From Nakamurella sp. (GTDB taxonomy: Bacteria > Actinomycetota > Actinomycetes > Mycobacteriales > Nakamurellaceae), in NCBI GenBank assembly GCA_017882715.1, contig JADGOY010000008.1:1-49748 (forward strand): a DNA stretch of 49,748 nucleotides. Reading direction: 5' to 3'. The translations under genes were made by a program, and so were the position numbers. Under the pieces are notes generated by a model, which did no database searches, was not told the DNA's origin, and saw nothing but the letters and a program-made list of their open reading frames with translations. Positions 16,494-24,736 of this stretch are shown one piece after another (positions within the stretch are counted from its first letter, which is position 1; the number at the start of each line of letters is the position of its first letter).

Positions 16494-16887
16494 TCCACTC
16501 GTTGGCGGGCCGGCTGACCAGCAGACCACCGGTGACGGCCCCGACGAGCATCAGGATGATTCCCCACGCCACCTGGCCGCTGGGGGTGATGAGCCAGATC
16601 CCGATCGCGATGAGGACGATCTGGGTGAGCAGGCTCGGGGTGCGCCCCCAGCGCCGGCCGCGCAGCACCGCCGTGCCGCACGCCGCCAGCAGCACGGAGA
16701 TCACCAGGTAGTACATCCCCTGCGCCGCAACCTGACCGAACGGAGCGCCGGCAACCAGCCCGGAGAAGACGGTGACCCCGGCCAGCACGAGCACCCCGAC
16801 CGCTTCCACGAGCACCAGCAGCGCGGCAACCGCGACCGGTCGCGGTGGCGGGATGGTGATCGGGGGTGGGTCGACGGGGACGGTCAC
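16450..16887 (-). CDS. Four-helix membrane protein (Rv3217c-like)
   Basis: This 145-residue integral membrane protein has a short Pro-rich N-terminus (PPPITIPPPRP), then hydrophobic segments at about 21-45, 55-78, 88-105 and 110-130. The C-terminus is polar. The gene sits where M. tuberculosis has the conserved membrane gene Rv3217c, and length agrees with a GTG start at 16887. TAACCT lies seven nt before that GTG and no ribosome site is present, so the transcript is probably leaderless. Its last 44 bases are antisense to the end of the GNAT gene. Function unknown. Confidence 0.78.
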   Translation of the reverse strand: MTVPVDPPPITIPPPRPVAVAALLVLVEAVGVLVLAGVTVFSGLVAGAPFGQVAAQGMYYLVISVLLAACGTAVLRGRRWGRTPSLLTQIVLIAIGIWLITPSGQVAWGIILMLVGAVTGGLLVSRPANEWINRFPAPFAPEPDR

Positions 16888-17086
16888 CCGCGCCAGGTTA
16901 CCGACTGTTCGCAATCGACTCGCCAGTTCAGGACCTCACACGGCCTTGGAACGTCCGAAAGTGGCCAATCGGCCCAAGGTGAATGCACCGCAACCGGGGG
17001 GAGCGCCCGTCACCGAGTCGAACTCGCGGCCGCGCGAGCGCCGGATTCACCCGGCCGACCACCGACGCGACGTAGGCTGCCCGACG

Positions 17087-18010
17087 ATGCGTGCTTTGCT
17101 GATCGTCAACCCCCACGCGACGTCGACCAACGAACGGCGGCGCGATCTGCTCGCGCACGCACTGGCCGGCGAGCTCTCTCTGCGGGTGGCTCACACCGAG
17201 AACCGCGGGCACGCGGCACACCTGGCGGCCGCGGCGGCGGACAGCGGAGTGGACCTGATCGTCGTGCACGGCGGTGACGGCACGGTCAACGAGGTCGTCA
17301 ACGGCTTGATGTACCGCGGGGTGCGCCCCGATTCCCCGCTGCTGGCCGTCGTGCCGGGCGGGTCGACCAACGTCTTCGCCCGTGCATTGGGGATCGACGC
17401 CGATCCAACCCTGGCTACCGAGCAGATCCTCGAGGCGCTCACCGCCCACCGGATCCGGGTGGTTTCGCTCGGCCGGGCCGACGACCGCTACTTCACCTTC
17501 AACGCAGGCCTCGGGCTGGACGCCGAGGCTGTCCACAACGTGGAGAAACGCCGGCGCGGCGGCAGCCCGATCTCCAACTTCTTGCACTTCCGGATGACGG
17601 TGAGCGGGTACTTCCGATCCGACCGCAAGCATCCGCGGATGACCGTGGAGCTGCCCGGCCGGGATCCGATCGAGGGCGCCTACCTGGCCTTCGTCTCCAA
17701 CGTCGATCCCTGGACGTACTTCGGGAAGCGCCCGGTGCGGACGAACCCCGGCACCGCACCTTGGGGCGGACTCGGGGTCTTCACGATGACCAAATTGGGC
17801 GTGCCGACAGCGCTGCGCGCGTCGGCCGAGATCCTGCGCGGACATCCCCCGTCCAACAGCTCCAAGTCGATCATCCGGGCGCAGGACGAGGCGTGGGTGA
17901 CGGTCCGCTGCAAGGAGCCCGTAGACCTGCAGGTCGACGGTGACTACCTCGGCACCCGCTCGGAAGTCGAGTTCGTCTCTGTCCCGAATGCGCTGCGATT
18001 AGTACTCTGA
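17087..18010 (+). CDS. Diacylglycerol/sphingosine kinase-family lipid kinase
   Basis: This 307-residue protein has a DAGK catalytic domain: MRALLIVNPHATSTNERRR, the nucleotide-binding loop VVHGGDGTVNEVVNGLM (about 61-77), and VVPGGSTNVFARALG. The C-terminal beta domain has FTFNAGLGLDAEAVH and ends with LQVDGDYLG. It would phosphorylate a lipid such as diacylglycerol at the inner membrane face. The ATG at 17087 is chosen because similarity begins there; longer upstream frames have no support. TAGGCT (17073-17078) eight nt upstream suggests a leaderless mRNA. Position matches Rv3218, just before whiB1. Confidence 0.88.
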   Translation: MRALLIVNPHATSTNERRRDLLAHALAGELSLRVAHTENRGHAAHLAAAAADSGVDLIVVHGGDGTVNEVVNGLMYRGVRPDSPLLAVVPGGSTNVFARALGIDADPTLATEQILEALTAHRIRVVSLGRADDRYFTFNAGLGLDAEAVHNVEKRRRGGSPISNFLHFRMTVSGYFRSDRKHPRMTVELPGRDPIEGAYLAFVSNVDPWTYFGKRPVRTNPGTAPWGGLGVFTMTKLGVPTALRASAEILRGHPPSNSSKSIIRAQDEAWVTVRCKEPVDLQVDGDYLGTRSEVEFVSVPNALRLVL

Positions 18011-18140
18011 GTACGAAATGCCTTACCCGACCGGGGGTATTTGCCGGAGGGTCTGGTCTGAATCGTGGTGACCAGGCATCATTGGTCGGGGAAGCCAGCG
18101 AGCCACGACGTGACGTTTGTAACCCCGGCGTGACGAGACC

Positions 18141-18173
18141 TTGACAGTACTGTCTCATGTGAAACCATTCACA
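18141..18173 (+). promoter_or_regulatory. whiB1 upstream region: -35-like box, 12-bp palindrome and CRP-type site
   Basis: TTGACA (18141-18146) overlaps the perfect palindrome GACAGTACTGTC (18143-18154). Immediately downstream, TGTGAAACCATTCACA (18158-18173) matches the CRP consensus TGTGA-N6-TCACA at every fixed position. The ATG of whiB1 is 96 bp further on. In M. tuberculosis, whiB1 is known to be controlled by the cAMP receptor protein Rv3676, so the CRP assignment is well supported by analogy. The palindrome's binder is unknown. Confidence 0.75.
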
Positions 18174-18268
18174 AGGTCGTTCGGTCAACGAGAGCGCCCG
18201 GACCCCCTTCAGGACAACCATACCCAGCCGGATCATGCCTCCGGCACCGCACCAAGGAGTGCATACCC

Positions 18269-18520
18269 ATGGACTGGCGTCACCGCGCGATCTGCCGCGA
18301 CGAAGACCCGGAACTCTTCTTTCCCGTCGGCAACTCCGGCCCTGCCCTGCTGCAGATCGCCGAGGCCAAGGCCGTGTGCCAGCGGTGCCCGGTCACCAGT
18401 GAATGCCTGGCCTGGGCGTTGGAGACCGGACAGGATGCCGGCGTCTGGGGCGCGATGAGCGAGGACGAGCGCCGGTCCCTCAAGCGGCGTCGGGCCCGCG
18501 CCCGGGCTCGCAGCCTGTAA
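18269..18520 (+). CDS. whiB1: WhiB1 iron-sulfur transcription factor
   Basis: This 83-residue Wbl protein has the four cluster cysteines at positions 9, 37, 40 and 46, spaced as in WhiB1. The turn motif GVWGA (58-62) and a basic C-terminal tail (RRSLKRRRARARARSL) bind DNA. In mycobacteria, WhiB1 is an essential NO-responsive regulator that partners the principal sigma factor. AAGGAG precedes the ATG by nine nt. A CRP-type site and a second palindrome lie upstream. It is followed convergently by pdtaS, as in M. tuberculosis. Confidence 0.96.
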   Translation: MDWRHRAICRDEDPELFFPVGNSGPALLQIAEAKAVCQRCPVTSECLAWALETGQDAGVWGAMSEDERRSLKRRRARARARSL

Positions 18521-18653
18521 CCGCCGGTCACCGAGGAGCGCTTCAGGGCTAGGACTGCACCAGGCCAGATCACCACAGGTCGGTACCGGACCCGTTGGTG
18601 GGCGCCAGCAATCGCAGCAGGAGCCGGCCGGCTCGCTGTGCCGGTTCACCTGC

Positions 18654-18690
18654 GGCGATTCACGTGTGGCGATTCACGTGTGGCGATTCA
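18654..18690. repeat. 14-bp tandem repeat between whiB1 and pdtaS
   Basis: GGCGATTCACGTGT occurs twice in tandem (18654-18681), with a nine-base third copy. It lies in the 287-bp convergent intergenic region, where I see no gene. Confidence 0.9.
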
Positions 18691-18807
18691 TCGAGCCGGT
18701 TCCTGCCCGGTTCGACGGGCCGATCAATCTCGACGGGCCCGTCCGAGCCGGGCCAGTTCAGCGCCGGGATCCGCCCCCGCGGAACCTGGACCCGGCCAAC
18801 GGTCTCC

Positions 18808-20289
18808 TCAGCTGCGGCCTCGCAGCGGCACCACGATCCGGACCGCGGTGCCGAGCTCGCCCTCCCGATCGCACATCTCGATGGATCCGAGCAGCTCGGA
18901 GTCCACCAGGGTCCGCACGATCTGCAGGCCGAGCCCGGACGCCTTTTCGACGCTGAACCCCTCGGGCAGTCCCTGGCCGTCGTCGGACACCATCACGTCG
19001 AGCTCCTTCGCGGAGCGATCGACCGCGATGGTGACCTGACCCTCCCCCGTCTCCGGGCCGAACGCATGTTGCAGGGCGTTCTGCACGATCTCGGCGAGCA
19101 CCATCACCAGCGGCGTGGCCAGCTCGGCGCCGAGGATGCCGAAGGTGCCCACCCGCCGAACCCTGGCAGACGTTTCGGCGGCCGCGACATCGGAGATCAT
19201 CGGCACCAACCGGTCGACGATCTGGTCGAGATCCACCCGGTCGTCCGGTGACGTGGACAACGTCTCGTGCACCAGCGCGATCGACGCGACGCGTCGCATC
19301 GACTCGCTGAGGGCCTGCCGGACGGACGGATCGGCCGACCGCCTCCCCTGCATGCGCAGCAGCGCCGCGACGGTCTGCAGATTGTTCTTCACCCGGTGGT
19401 GGATCTCGCGGATGGTGGCGTCCTTGGACAGCAACGCCCGATCCCGCCTGCGGACCTCGGTGACGTCCCGGACCAACACCAACGCGCCTGACGGCCGGCC
19501 GTGCGGCCGCAGCGGGAGCGCCCGGAAGAGCACCGTCGCAGCCCGTGCCTCCACCTCCATGCGCAGGCCCGGCCGCCCTTCGACCGCACCGTTGATGCGA
19601 GCGGCCAATTCCGCGGCGTCGAACGGGTCGTCGATGAGCGGTCGGGTCAGCGCCGCCAGATCCTGGCCGAGGACCTCGCCGTTGTAGGTCAGCCGGTGGT
19701 ACGCCGAAAGGGCGTTCGGGCTGACGTAGACAACCTTGCCATCTGCATCGAGTCTGAGCAGTCCGTCACCGGCGCGCGGCCCGGTGTGCATCTCACCGGG
19801 ATGCTCGCTCGGCGGAAAGGTGCCGTCCGCGACCATCTGGAACAGGTCGCATGCCGCATCGACGTACGCCGTTTCCAGCAGGCTGGCCTCACGGCCGACC
19901 ATGCTGCTGGTGTCCCGCTCGATCAGCGCGATGATGCCGTCCAGATGCCGGACCGGGATCACCTCCCGCCGGATCCACGCTCTCGGTGCGTCCAGCGGCG
20001 GTGGTTCGGACATCACCCGCTCCTCTTCCCAGGCATGACGAAGCAGCGGGAAGTCGGACGGCTCGATGGTGCCGGACACCCGGTCGTCGACGAAGGCGGT
20101 CACGCCGGTCGTGGGCCTGGCCTGCGCCGCGCAGATCATCGCCCCGGATCCGGTCGACACCCAGAGCAGCAGGTCGGAGAAGGACAGGTCGGCCAGCAGC
20201 TGCCATTCGGAGACCAGCGCCTGCAGACGGGCCACCGCCGACCCGGACAGGTCGCTGTGCTCGGCGAGCAGGTCGGACAGGGTCGACAT
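18808..20289 (-). CDS. pdtaS: PdtaS two-component sensor histidine kinase
   Basis: This soluble 493-residue kinase has an N-terminal GAF-like domain (about 1-150), a PAS domain (about 170-285), a HisKA_2 dimerisation domain with EIHHRVKNNLQTVAALLRMQ (phosphohistidine at 297/298), and an HATPase domain (EIVQNALQHAF, DDGQGLPEGF, GLGLQIVRTL). In mycobacteria PdtaS phosphorylates the RNA-binding antiterminator PdtaR, linking redox or copper/NO signals to translation. The pdtaR gene is not in this window. The gene order whiB1-pdtaS-biotinyl protein is that of Rv3219-Rv3221c. The kinase should be functional. Confidence 0.95.
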   Translation of the reverse strand: MSTLSDLLAEHSDLSGSAVARLQALVSEWQLLADLSFSDLLLWVSTGSGAMICAAQARPTTGVTAFVDDRVSGTIEPSDFPLLRHAWEEERVMSEPPPLDAPRAWIRREVIPVRHLDGIIALIERDTSSMVGREASLLETAYVDAACDLFQMVADGTFPPSEHPGEMHTGPRAGDGLLRLDADGKVVYVSPNALSAYHRLTYNGEVLGQDLAALTRPLIDDPFDAAELAARINGAVEGRPGLRMEVEARAATVLFRALPLRPHGRPSGALVLVRDVTEVRRRDRALLSKDATIREIHHRVKNNLQTVAALLRMQGRRSADPSVRQALSESMRRVASIALVHETLSTSPDDRVDLDQIVDRLVPMISDVAAAETSARVRRVGTFGILGAELATPLVMVLAEIVQNALQHAFGPETGEGQVTIAVDRSAKELDVMVSDDGQGLPEGFSVEKASGLGLQIVRTLVDSELLGSIEMCDREGELGTAVRIVVPLRGRS

Positions 20290-20432
20290 CTGGCTGGTTC
20301 CCCGATCTGGGAGTGGCGGACCGGGGCGAACGGTCTCGGCCCGTCACGGCCCCGGAGAGGCGCCGGTCGGCGAGACGAGACGCAGGTGTTGGTCTGTCCG
20401 GTCAGCGAGGGTGCTGGACTACGGTTCGATCG

Positions 20433-20648
20433 TCAGGAGATCTCGGCGATCAGGTCACCTTCCTGCACGACGGCGCCTTCCTCGACGGCGAGCTTGGAGA
20501 CCCTGCCGTCCACCTCGACGATCACCGGGATCTCCATCTTCATCGACTCCAGGATCACCAGCGTGTCGCCGTCTTCGACGGTGTCACCCTCGGCCACCAG
20601 CACCTTCCAGACGTTGGCCACCATCTCCGCCCGTACTTCTTCGGCCAT
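20433..20648 (-). CDS. Biotinyl/lipoyl-attachment protein (TB7.3-like)
   Basis: This 71-residue protein consists only of a biotinyl carrier domain. The attachment motif ESMKMEIP carries the target Lys37. Short Gly turns (AEGDTVEDGD, EEGAVVQEGD) mark the two hairpins of the hammerhead fold. It corresponds to Rv3221c/TB7.3, a biotinylated protein without a fused carboxylase. The carboxylase partner, if any, is unknown. It lies 143 bp upstream of pdtaS on the same strand and may share a transcript. Confidence 0.93.
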   Translation of the reverse strand: MAEEVRAEMVANVWKVLVAEGDTVEDGDTLVILESMKMEIPVIVEVDGRVSKLAVEEGAVVQEGDLIAEIS

Positions 20649-20681
20649 CGCCGTTCCTTTCGTCAGATCCGTCAGTCCCCC

Positions 20682-20708
20682 GAGATCACTGAGATCACTG
20701 AGGTCACG
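20682..20708. repeat. Three tandem 9-bp repeats upstream of the biotinyl-protein gene
   Basis: GAGATCACT, GAGATCACT and GAGGTCACG follow one another 34 bp before the start codon of the biotinyl protein. They could be a regulator's direct-repeat site. No consensus is known to me. Confidence 0.6.
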
Positions 20709-20984
20709 CAGGCGTGTCGAGCATCGCCGGCCGCCCCGGATCCGCCGGCGTCTGCCTGATCATCCCATCACGGCGGCAGGCTGCGTGACCGCGCGTGGCC
20801 TCCGCCGATCGTCACGCACGGCCGGACCTGCAGTGCCGGGAGCCGCGGAGGGTGGCTCGGCGCGACGGACGTGACACGATGAACCTCGCGCCGACCGGTC
20901 CGGGTGACGGTCCGGCGGAGATTGCGATCCGACCGATCGGCGGGCGGAAAACTCGATCCCGATGAACGATGAACGGAGAGCGAC

Positions 20985-21059
20985 ATGGGCAAGCGCGCGC
21001 GCAAGAAGAAGGCACGCAAGAAGGGCTCGGCGAATCACGGCAAGCGACCCAATTCCTGA
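20985..21059 (+). CDS. 50S ribosomal protein bL37 (24 residues)
   Basis: This very short gene, below normal gene-finder limits, encodes 24 residues. They begin MGKRARKKKARKK and end ANHGKRPNS. The mycobacterial bL37 found in 50S structures has the same length, the same basic opening and the same ANHGKRPN ending, and also lies between the biotinyl-protein and rshA genes. GGAGAG sits five to ten nt before the ATG. It is expected to bind 23S rRNA. A strong GC hairpin follows. Confidence 0.9.
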   Translation: MGKRARKKKARKKGSANHGKRPNS

Positions 21060-21085
21060 CCGGGCGCGCAGCTGACCGGCCTCGG

Positions 21086-21121
21086 CCCCGCCGGGAACAC
21101 CCAGGCGGGGTGGGTCGTTTT
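21086..21121 (+). terminator. Intrinsic terminator after bL37
   Basis: CCCCGCC (21086-21092) pairs with GGCGGGG (21104-21110) around an 11-nt loop. GTTTT begins at 21117. It lies 27 bp after the bL37 stop. The same bases contain a GGAAC-N18-GTT match to a SigH promoter. Confidence 0.6.
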
Positions 21122-21189
21122 CCGCGCGCAGACCACGGCTGTCCCTTGGGGCTGACCGTCGGGTCGAGTGGAGCCCGGCGCACGGCAGA

Positions 21190-21570
21190 TCAGTCGGCCA
21201 ATGCCGCCGAGCCGCCACGCCCGGTCTCCGACTCCGCGGGGCGCTCGGCGGTGACCGTCACGATGCTGGTGCTCACCTGGATCGATCCGGCATCGTCGTC
21301 GCGCAGCGCCGCCGAGATGGTTGCCAGCCGCGCGACCAGGCGTACCCGAAGCCGTTCCGGGGCTCGATCGCCACCACACTTGCTGTGTAGCAGGTGCTTG
21401 AGCTTCTGATCGATGCCCGCCTCGACCAGGCACGGCGAGCAATCGTCGAGATGTCGTTGCACGGCCGCCCGGTTCTCCGGATCCATCTCGTCGTCGAGGA
21501 ACAGCCAGACGTCTCGCAAGACTTCGTCGCAGCGACCGCCGCTGGACTTCTCCGGATCAGCGCCCGCCAT
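21190..21570 (-). CDS. rsrA: RsrA/RshA-type zinc anti-sigma factor for SigH
   Basis: This 126-residue ZAS-family redox-sensing anti-sigma factor has Cys14 plus the H-x3-C-x2-C motif at His40, Cys44 and Cys47 (HLDDCSPC), the zinc/disulfide switch of RsrA. In relatives, disulfide stress releases SigH. The start at 21570 overlaps the 3' end of sigH by 14 bp, so synthesis is coupled. The protein is longer than most (about 85-105 residues). The extra C-terminal segment is Thr/Ser/Val-rich and without known function. Confidence 0.92.
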   Translation of the reverse strand: MAGADPEKSSGGRCDEVLRDVWLFLDDEMDPENRAAVQRHLDDCSPCLVEAGIDQKLKHLLHSKCGGDRAPERLRVRLVARLATISAALRDDDAGSIQVSTSIVTVTAERPAESETGRGGSAALAD

Positions 21571-22552
21571 TGCCACGACCCACCTTCCGCTCATCCCCGA
21601 CGGACAGTTGCGTCGACTCCCGCGCGCCGACCGGCGCGGGTTCCGTTTCCTCGCTCGGGGCGGCAGTATCCGCCGCAGCGGCCGTTGCGTCAGTGACCGG
21701 GGTCCTAGCCGGACGCAGGAATCCCCGTTCGGTGGCGTAGCCGGTGAGCAGTTCCCGCAGCTGACGCCGCCCACGGTGCAGCCGGGACATCACGGTGCCC
21801 AGCGGCGTTCCCATGATCTCGGCGATCTCCTTGTAGGCAAAACCCTCGACGTCGGCCAGATACACGGCCAGCCGGAAGTCCTCGGGCAACTCCTGCAGCG
21901 CCTCTTTGACGTCCGAGTCCGGCAACCGGTCCAGCGCCTCCATCTCGGCCGATCGCAATCCGGTCGAGGTGTGCGACTCCGCGGCCGCGAGTTGCCAGTC
22001 CGTGATCTCATCGGTCGCCGTCACCACCGGCTGCCGCTGCTTCTTCCGGTAGCCGTTGATGTAGGTGTTGGTGAGGATGCGGTACAGCCAGGCACGCAGG
22101 TTGGTGCCCTGGGTGAAGCTGCCGAAGGCGGCGAAAGCCTTGAGGAACGTCTCCTGGACCAGGTCCTCGGCGTCCGCAGGGTTGCGGGTCATCCGCAGGG
22201 CGGCCGCGTAGAGCTGATCGAGCAACGGCATGGCCTGATCGGTGAACCGATGCGCCAGGTCCTCCTCGGAGGCCGTTGTTGCCATCCGCGTCACCCCCCT
22301 CGCGCTCCCGGTCGCCAGCTGGGCGCCGCGATCAGCCGCATCAGCGAACACAGCGGTCGCACTGTGCCGAGCGCGCCGACCTGCCGGGCGCCGCTGTGAG
22401 GGTACCTGGCGGGCTTGGGCAGGCGGTCGGCGACGACCCAGCGTGTTCGGTGTCGTTTCGGAGTGAGTTCCCGGCCGCATCAGCCCGGGTGAGTGGCGCA
22501 CCGTCAGCGGGGACGGCCCTGCCGGCAGCGTCCCGGCCTGGAGCAATGGCAT
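21557..22552 (-). CDS. sigH: SigH/SigR-type ECF sigma factor, long form with N-terminal extension
   Basis: The core protein (242 residues) starts at the ATG at 22285 ([10 protein letters not shown]) behind GAGGGGGG. It has sigma region 2 ([20 protein letters not shown]) and region 4 ([38 protein letters not shown]), diagnostic of the RsrA-controlled SigH/SigR group. The same frame stays open upstream to an ATG at 22552, which has its own AGGGAGA eight nt before it and an SigH-type promoter about 20 nt further up. The long form is 331 residues with an 89-residue Pro/Arg/Ala-rich extension. In Streptomyces coelicolor a comparable longer, unstable SigR' is made from the stress-induced promoter, so both forms are probably real here. 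The tail after region 4 is Thr/Glu-rich. Confidence 0.9.
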   Translation of the reverse strand: MPLLQAGTLPAGPSPLTVRHSPGLMRPGTHSETTPNTLGRRRPPAQARQVPSQRRPAGRRARHSATAVFADAADRGAQLATGSARGVTRMATTASEEDLAHRFTDQAMPLLDQLYAAALRMTRNPADAEDLVQETFLKAFAAFGSFTQGTNLRAWLYRILTNTYINGYRKKQRQPVVTATDEITDWQLAAAESHTSTGLRSAEMEALDRLPDSDVKEALQELPEDFRLAVYLADVEGFAYKEIAEIMGTPLGTVMSRLHRGRRQLRELLTGYATERGFLRPARTPVTDATAAAADTAAPSEETEPAPVGARESTQLSVGDERKVGRGNGGR

Positions 22553-22580
22553 CTGTCAGGTCTCCCTTCCTGTTCGTGGC

Positions 22581-22606
22581 AACGCCGGTCGAAAGGGAGG
22601 TATTCC
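22581..22606 (-). promoter_or_regulatory. SigH-dependent promoter of sigH
   Basis: On the minus strand GGAAT (22606-22602) is followed by exactly 18 nt and GTT (22583-22581). This is the SigR/SigH consensus and gives positive autoregulation. Predicted transcription begins near 22573, only about 20 nt before the long-form ATG. Confidence 0.75.
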
Positions 22607-22633
22607 GGCAGATCGGGTCAGCGACGGTGCGCG

Positions 22634-23080
22634 TCAGTCCTTGTCCGGCAATGGTTCGAGGACGACGACCGGGATCTCGCGGTCCGTTCTGGTCTGGTAC
22701 GTCGCGTAGTCCGGCCAGACGTCGACAGCCCGTGCCCACCACTCCTCGCGCTCCCGGCCGGTCGCGGTGTGCGCGTGGTAGCGCCGCTTGACCGCCTTGT
22801 CCTGCAGCCCGACCTCGGGATCGGCCTGCAGGTTCAGGTACCAGGCGGGATGTCGAGGCGCGCCGCCCATCGACGCGATGACGGCGTAGCGCTGGCCGTC
22901 GGTCACCCGCATCAGCGGCATCTTGCGGATGGCGCCGCTGTGCCGCCCGCGGGTGGACAGGATCACCACGGGCACTCCGCGCAGGTCCCGGCGCTCGGCC
23001 CCGTCGGTGGCCTCGTAGACGCGGACCTGTTCGTTGGCGCGCTCACTGGCGCCAGGCAGGTAGGACGGATCGGCGGTCAT
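22634..23080 (-). CDS. Deazaflavin (F420)-dependent nitroreductase-family protein
   Basis: This 148-residue protein has the split-barrel fold of the Ddn family. It has VVILSTRGRHSGAIRKMPLM (the phosphate/F420-binding loop), YAVIASMGGAPRHPAWYLNL and REEWWARAVDVWPDYATYQ near the end. Family members use reduced F420 to reduce nitro compounds, quinones or enones. The ATG at 23080 follows GGGAG. It lies 82 bp before the sigH long-form start on the same strand, so it could be read into sigH, but a separate SigH promoter intervenes. Confidence 0.9.
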   Translation of the reverse strand: MTADPSYLPGASERANEQVRVYEATDGAERRDLRGVPVVILSTRGRHSGAIRKMPLMRVTDGQRYAVIASMGGAPRHPAWYLNLQADPEVGLQDKAVKRRYHAHTATGREREEWWARAVDVWPDYATYQTRTDREIPVVVLEPLPDKD

Positions 23081-23185
23081 CAAGGTCTCCCAAGGCGGAC
23101 GGGCGGACGGGACTGCTCCAGGTCGAGTCTGCGCGGGCCGGGCAAATTTCCAATGACCGGGGCCCGCCCAGGCGCACCATCCGGA

Positions 23186-23248
23186 TGATCAAAGCCGCTG
23201 GCCATTCAACGTCGTCACGCAACCTGAAAGGGCCAGAACCTTTGATCA
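23186..23248. other. 63-nt near-palindromic structured element
   Basis: TGATCAAAG (23186-23194) pairs perfectly with CTTTGATCA (23240-23248). After a 3x3 internal loop, CTGGCC (23198-23203) pairs with GGCCAG (23231-23236), leaving a 27-nt loop. It lies between the P450 stop and the F420 oxidoreductase start. It has no T tract, so it may be a processing signal, an attenuator, a small RNA fold or a mobile repeat. Confidence 0.6.
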
Positions 23249-23297
23249 GCAACGGGTTTCGTGGCCGTGCACCGGTCGGCGGCCAACCGCTCCCCTG

Positions 23298-24479
23298 TCA
23301 CCAAGCCACCGGCAGGGTCTGCACGCTGTAGACGATCGAGGAGTTGCGGAAGGTCAGGTCCGTCGTCGGGACGGCGAGCCGCAACGTCGGGAACCGCCTG
23401 GCCAGCGCGGGGAACGCCGCGCGCAGCTCCATCCGGGCCAGCTCGGCGCCGACGCAGCGGTGGATCCCGTACCCGAAGGCCAGGTGGGAGCCGGCCGGCC
23501 TGGTCGGGTCGAACGCGTCCATCACCGGATGGCCCTCCGCCGCCAGGATGGCGTCCCGGTCCGCCGCGGACAGCGACACCAACACCATCTGACCGGCCGG
23601 GATCTGCACCCCGCCGATCTCGATGTCCGTGCGGGCGAACCGCGGAAAAGCCACCTGGACCACCGTCAGGTACCGCAACAATTCCTCGACCGCCCGGTGC
23701 ACGGCGTCAGCGTCGGCGCTGGCCAGCTGGGCGAAGTAGTCCGGACTCTGCAGCAGCGCGAGGACCCCCAGCGACAGCGTGCTGGCGGTGGTCTCGTGGC
23801 CGCCCGTGAGGATGCCGTCGGCGATCCCCGCCAGCTCCCGATCGCTGAGCTCGTCGCCGTGCTCCCGGATCAGCATGCCCAACAGGCCCTCCCCGGGCCG
23901 GGCACGCTCCCGCTGCACGAGGGTCTGCAGATAGTCCAGCGAGGTGCCGATGGTGTCCAGCGGGGACGCCTCGCCGGCCAGGTCGAATCGCGCCGTGGAC
24001 AGGGCCTGAAAGTCGTCCCGGTCCGAGTACGGCACGCCCAGCAGCTCGCAGATCACCAGCGACGGGATCGGCAGCGCGAACAGGTGCACCAGATCGGCGG
24101 GCGCCCCGGCCGATTCGATTGCGTCGAGTTGCTCGGTGACGATCGCGTCGATCCGCGACTGCAGGCGCAGCAGCCGGCGCATGGTGAACTCCGGCGTCAA
24201 CAGCCGGCGCAGCTTGGTGTGGTAGGGCGGGTCCGTCATGCCCAGGCCGCCGGGGTCCTGCTCGTCAGCCTCCCCCAGGTTGCCGAAGGCGTTGCTGAAC
24301 GTCGTGGCATCGCCCAGCACTTCCTTCGCCGCGTCGTAGCCGGTGACCAGCCACGCCTTGATCCCGAAGGGCAGTTCGAGCACGCTGACCGGCTCGTTGT
24401 CGCGCCGGGCGCCGAGCTCGGGGATCGGGTCGAGCACGTCACGGGTGAACAGCAGGGGCATGAACAGCGCATCGGTCAT
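23298..24479 (-). CDS. Cytochrome P450
   Basis: This soluble 393-residue class I bacterial P450 mono-oxygenase has the I-helix GGHETT (226-231), K-helix E266-x-x-R269, and the heme-binding loop FGYGIHRCVGAEL with Cys342 as thiolate ligand. MTDPPYHTKLRRLLTPEFT is the usual C-helix region. AAGGA precedes the ATG at 24479. It stands alone, with no ferredoxin or reductase beside it, so redox partners must come from elsewhere. The Streptomyces-type subfamily features suggest hydroxylation of a secondary metabolite, steroid or terpenoid; the substrate is unknown. Confidence 0.93.
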   Translation of the reverse strand: MTDALFMPLLFTRDVLDPIPELGARRDNEPVSVLELPFGIKAWLVTGYDAAKEVLGDATTFSNAFGNLGEADEQDPGGLGMTDPPYHTKLRRLLTPEFTMRRLLRLQSRIDAIVTEQLDAIESAGAPADLVHLFALPIPSLVICELLGVPYSDRDDFQALSTARFDLAGEASPLDTIGTSLDYLQTLVQRERARPGEGLLGMLIREHGDELSDRELAGIADGILTGGHETTASTLSLGVLALLQSPDYFAQLASADADAVHRAVEELLRYLTVVQVAFPRFARTDIEIGGVQIPAGQMVLVSLSAADRDAILAAEGHPVMDAFDPTRPAGSHLAFGYGIHRCVGAELARMELRAAFPALARRFPTLRLAVPTTDLTFRNSSIVYSVQTLPVAW

Positions 24480-24736
24480 CGGTGTCCTTCTGCAGGCTGG
24501 TCTGGACGCTCTCCATCGTCGCCTGTCCGGGTCGCGAACGGGCCGACCGCTCATGGCGATCCGTGCCGGGATCTGGTTGCACTCGAATCAGCAACAGGCT
24601 GCGTCAGGCGGCGGCGCTGTCGGTGGATCGGGGTACTGTCGCTCAACGAACCCGCCCCGGTCATCCGGACGCTTTCGGTTTCCAGCCATCGCCACTCCAC
24701 GACCGCCAATGAAAATCGGCCCGGAGGGAGACGAGC

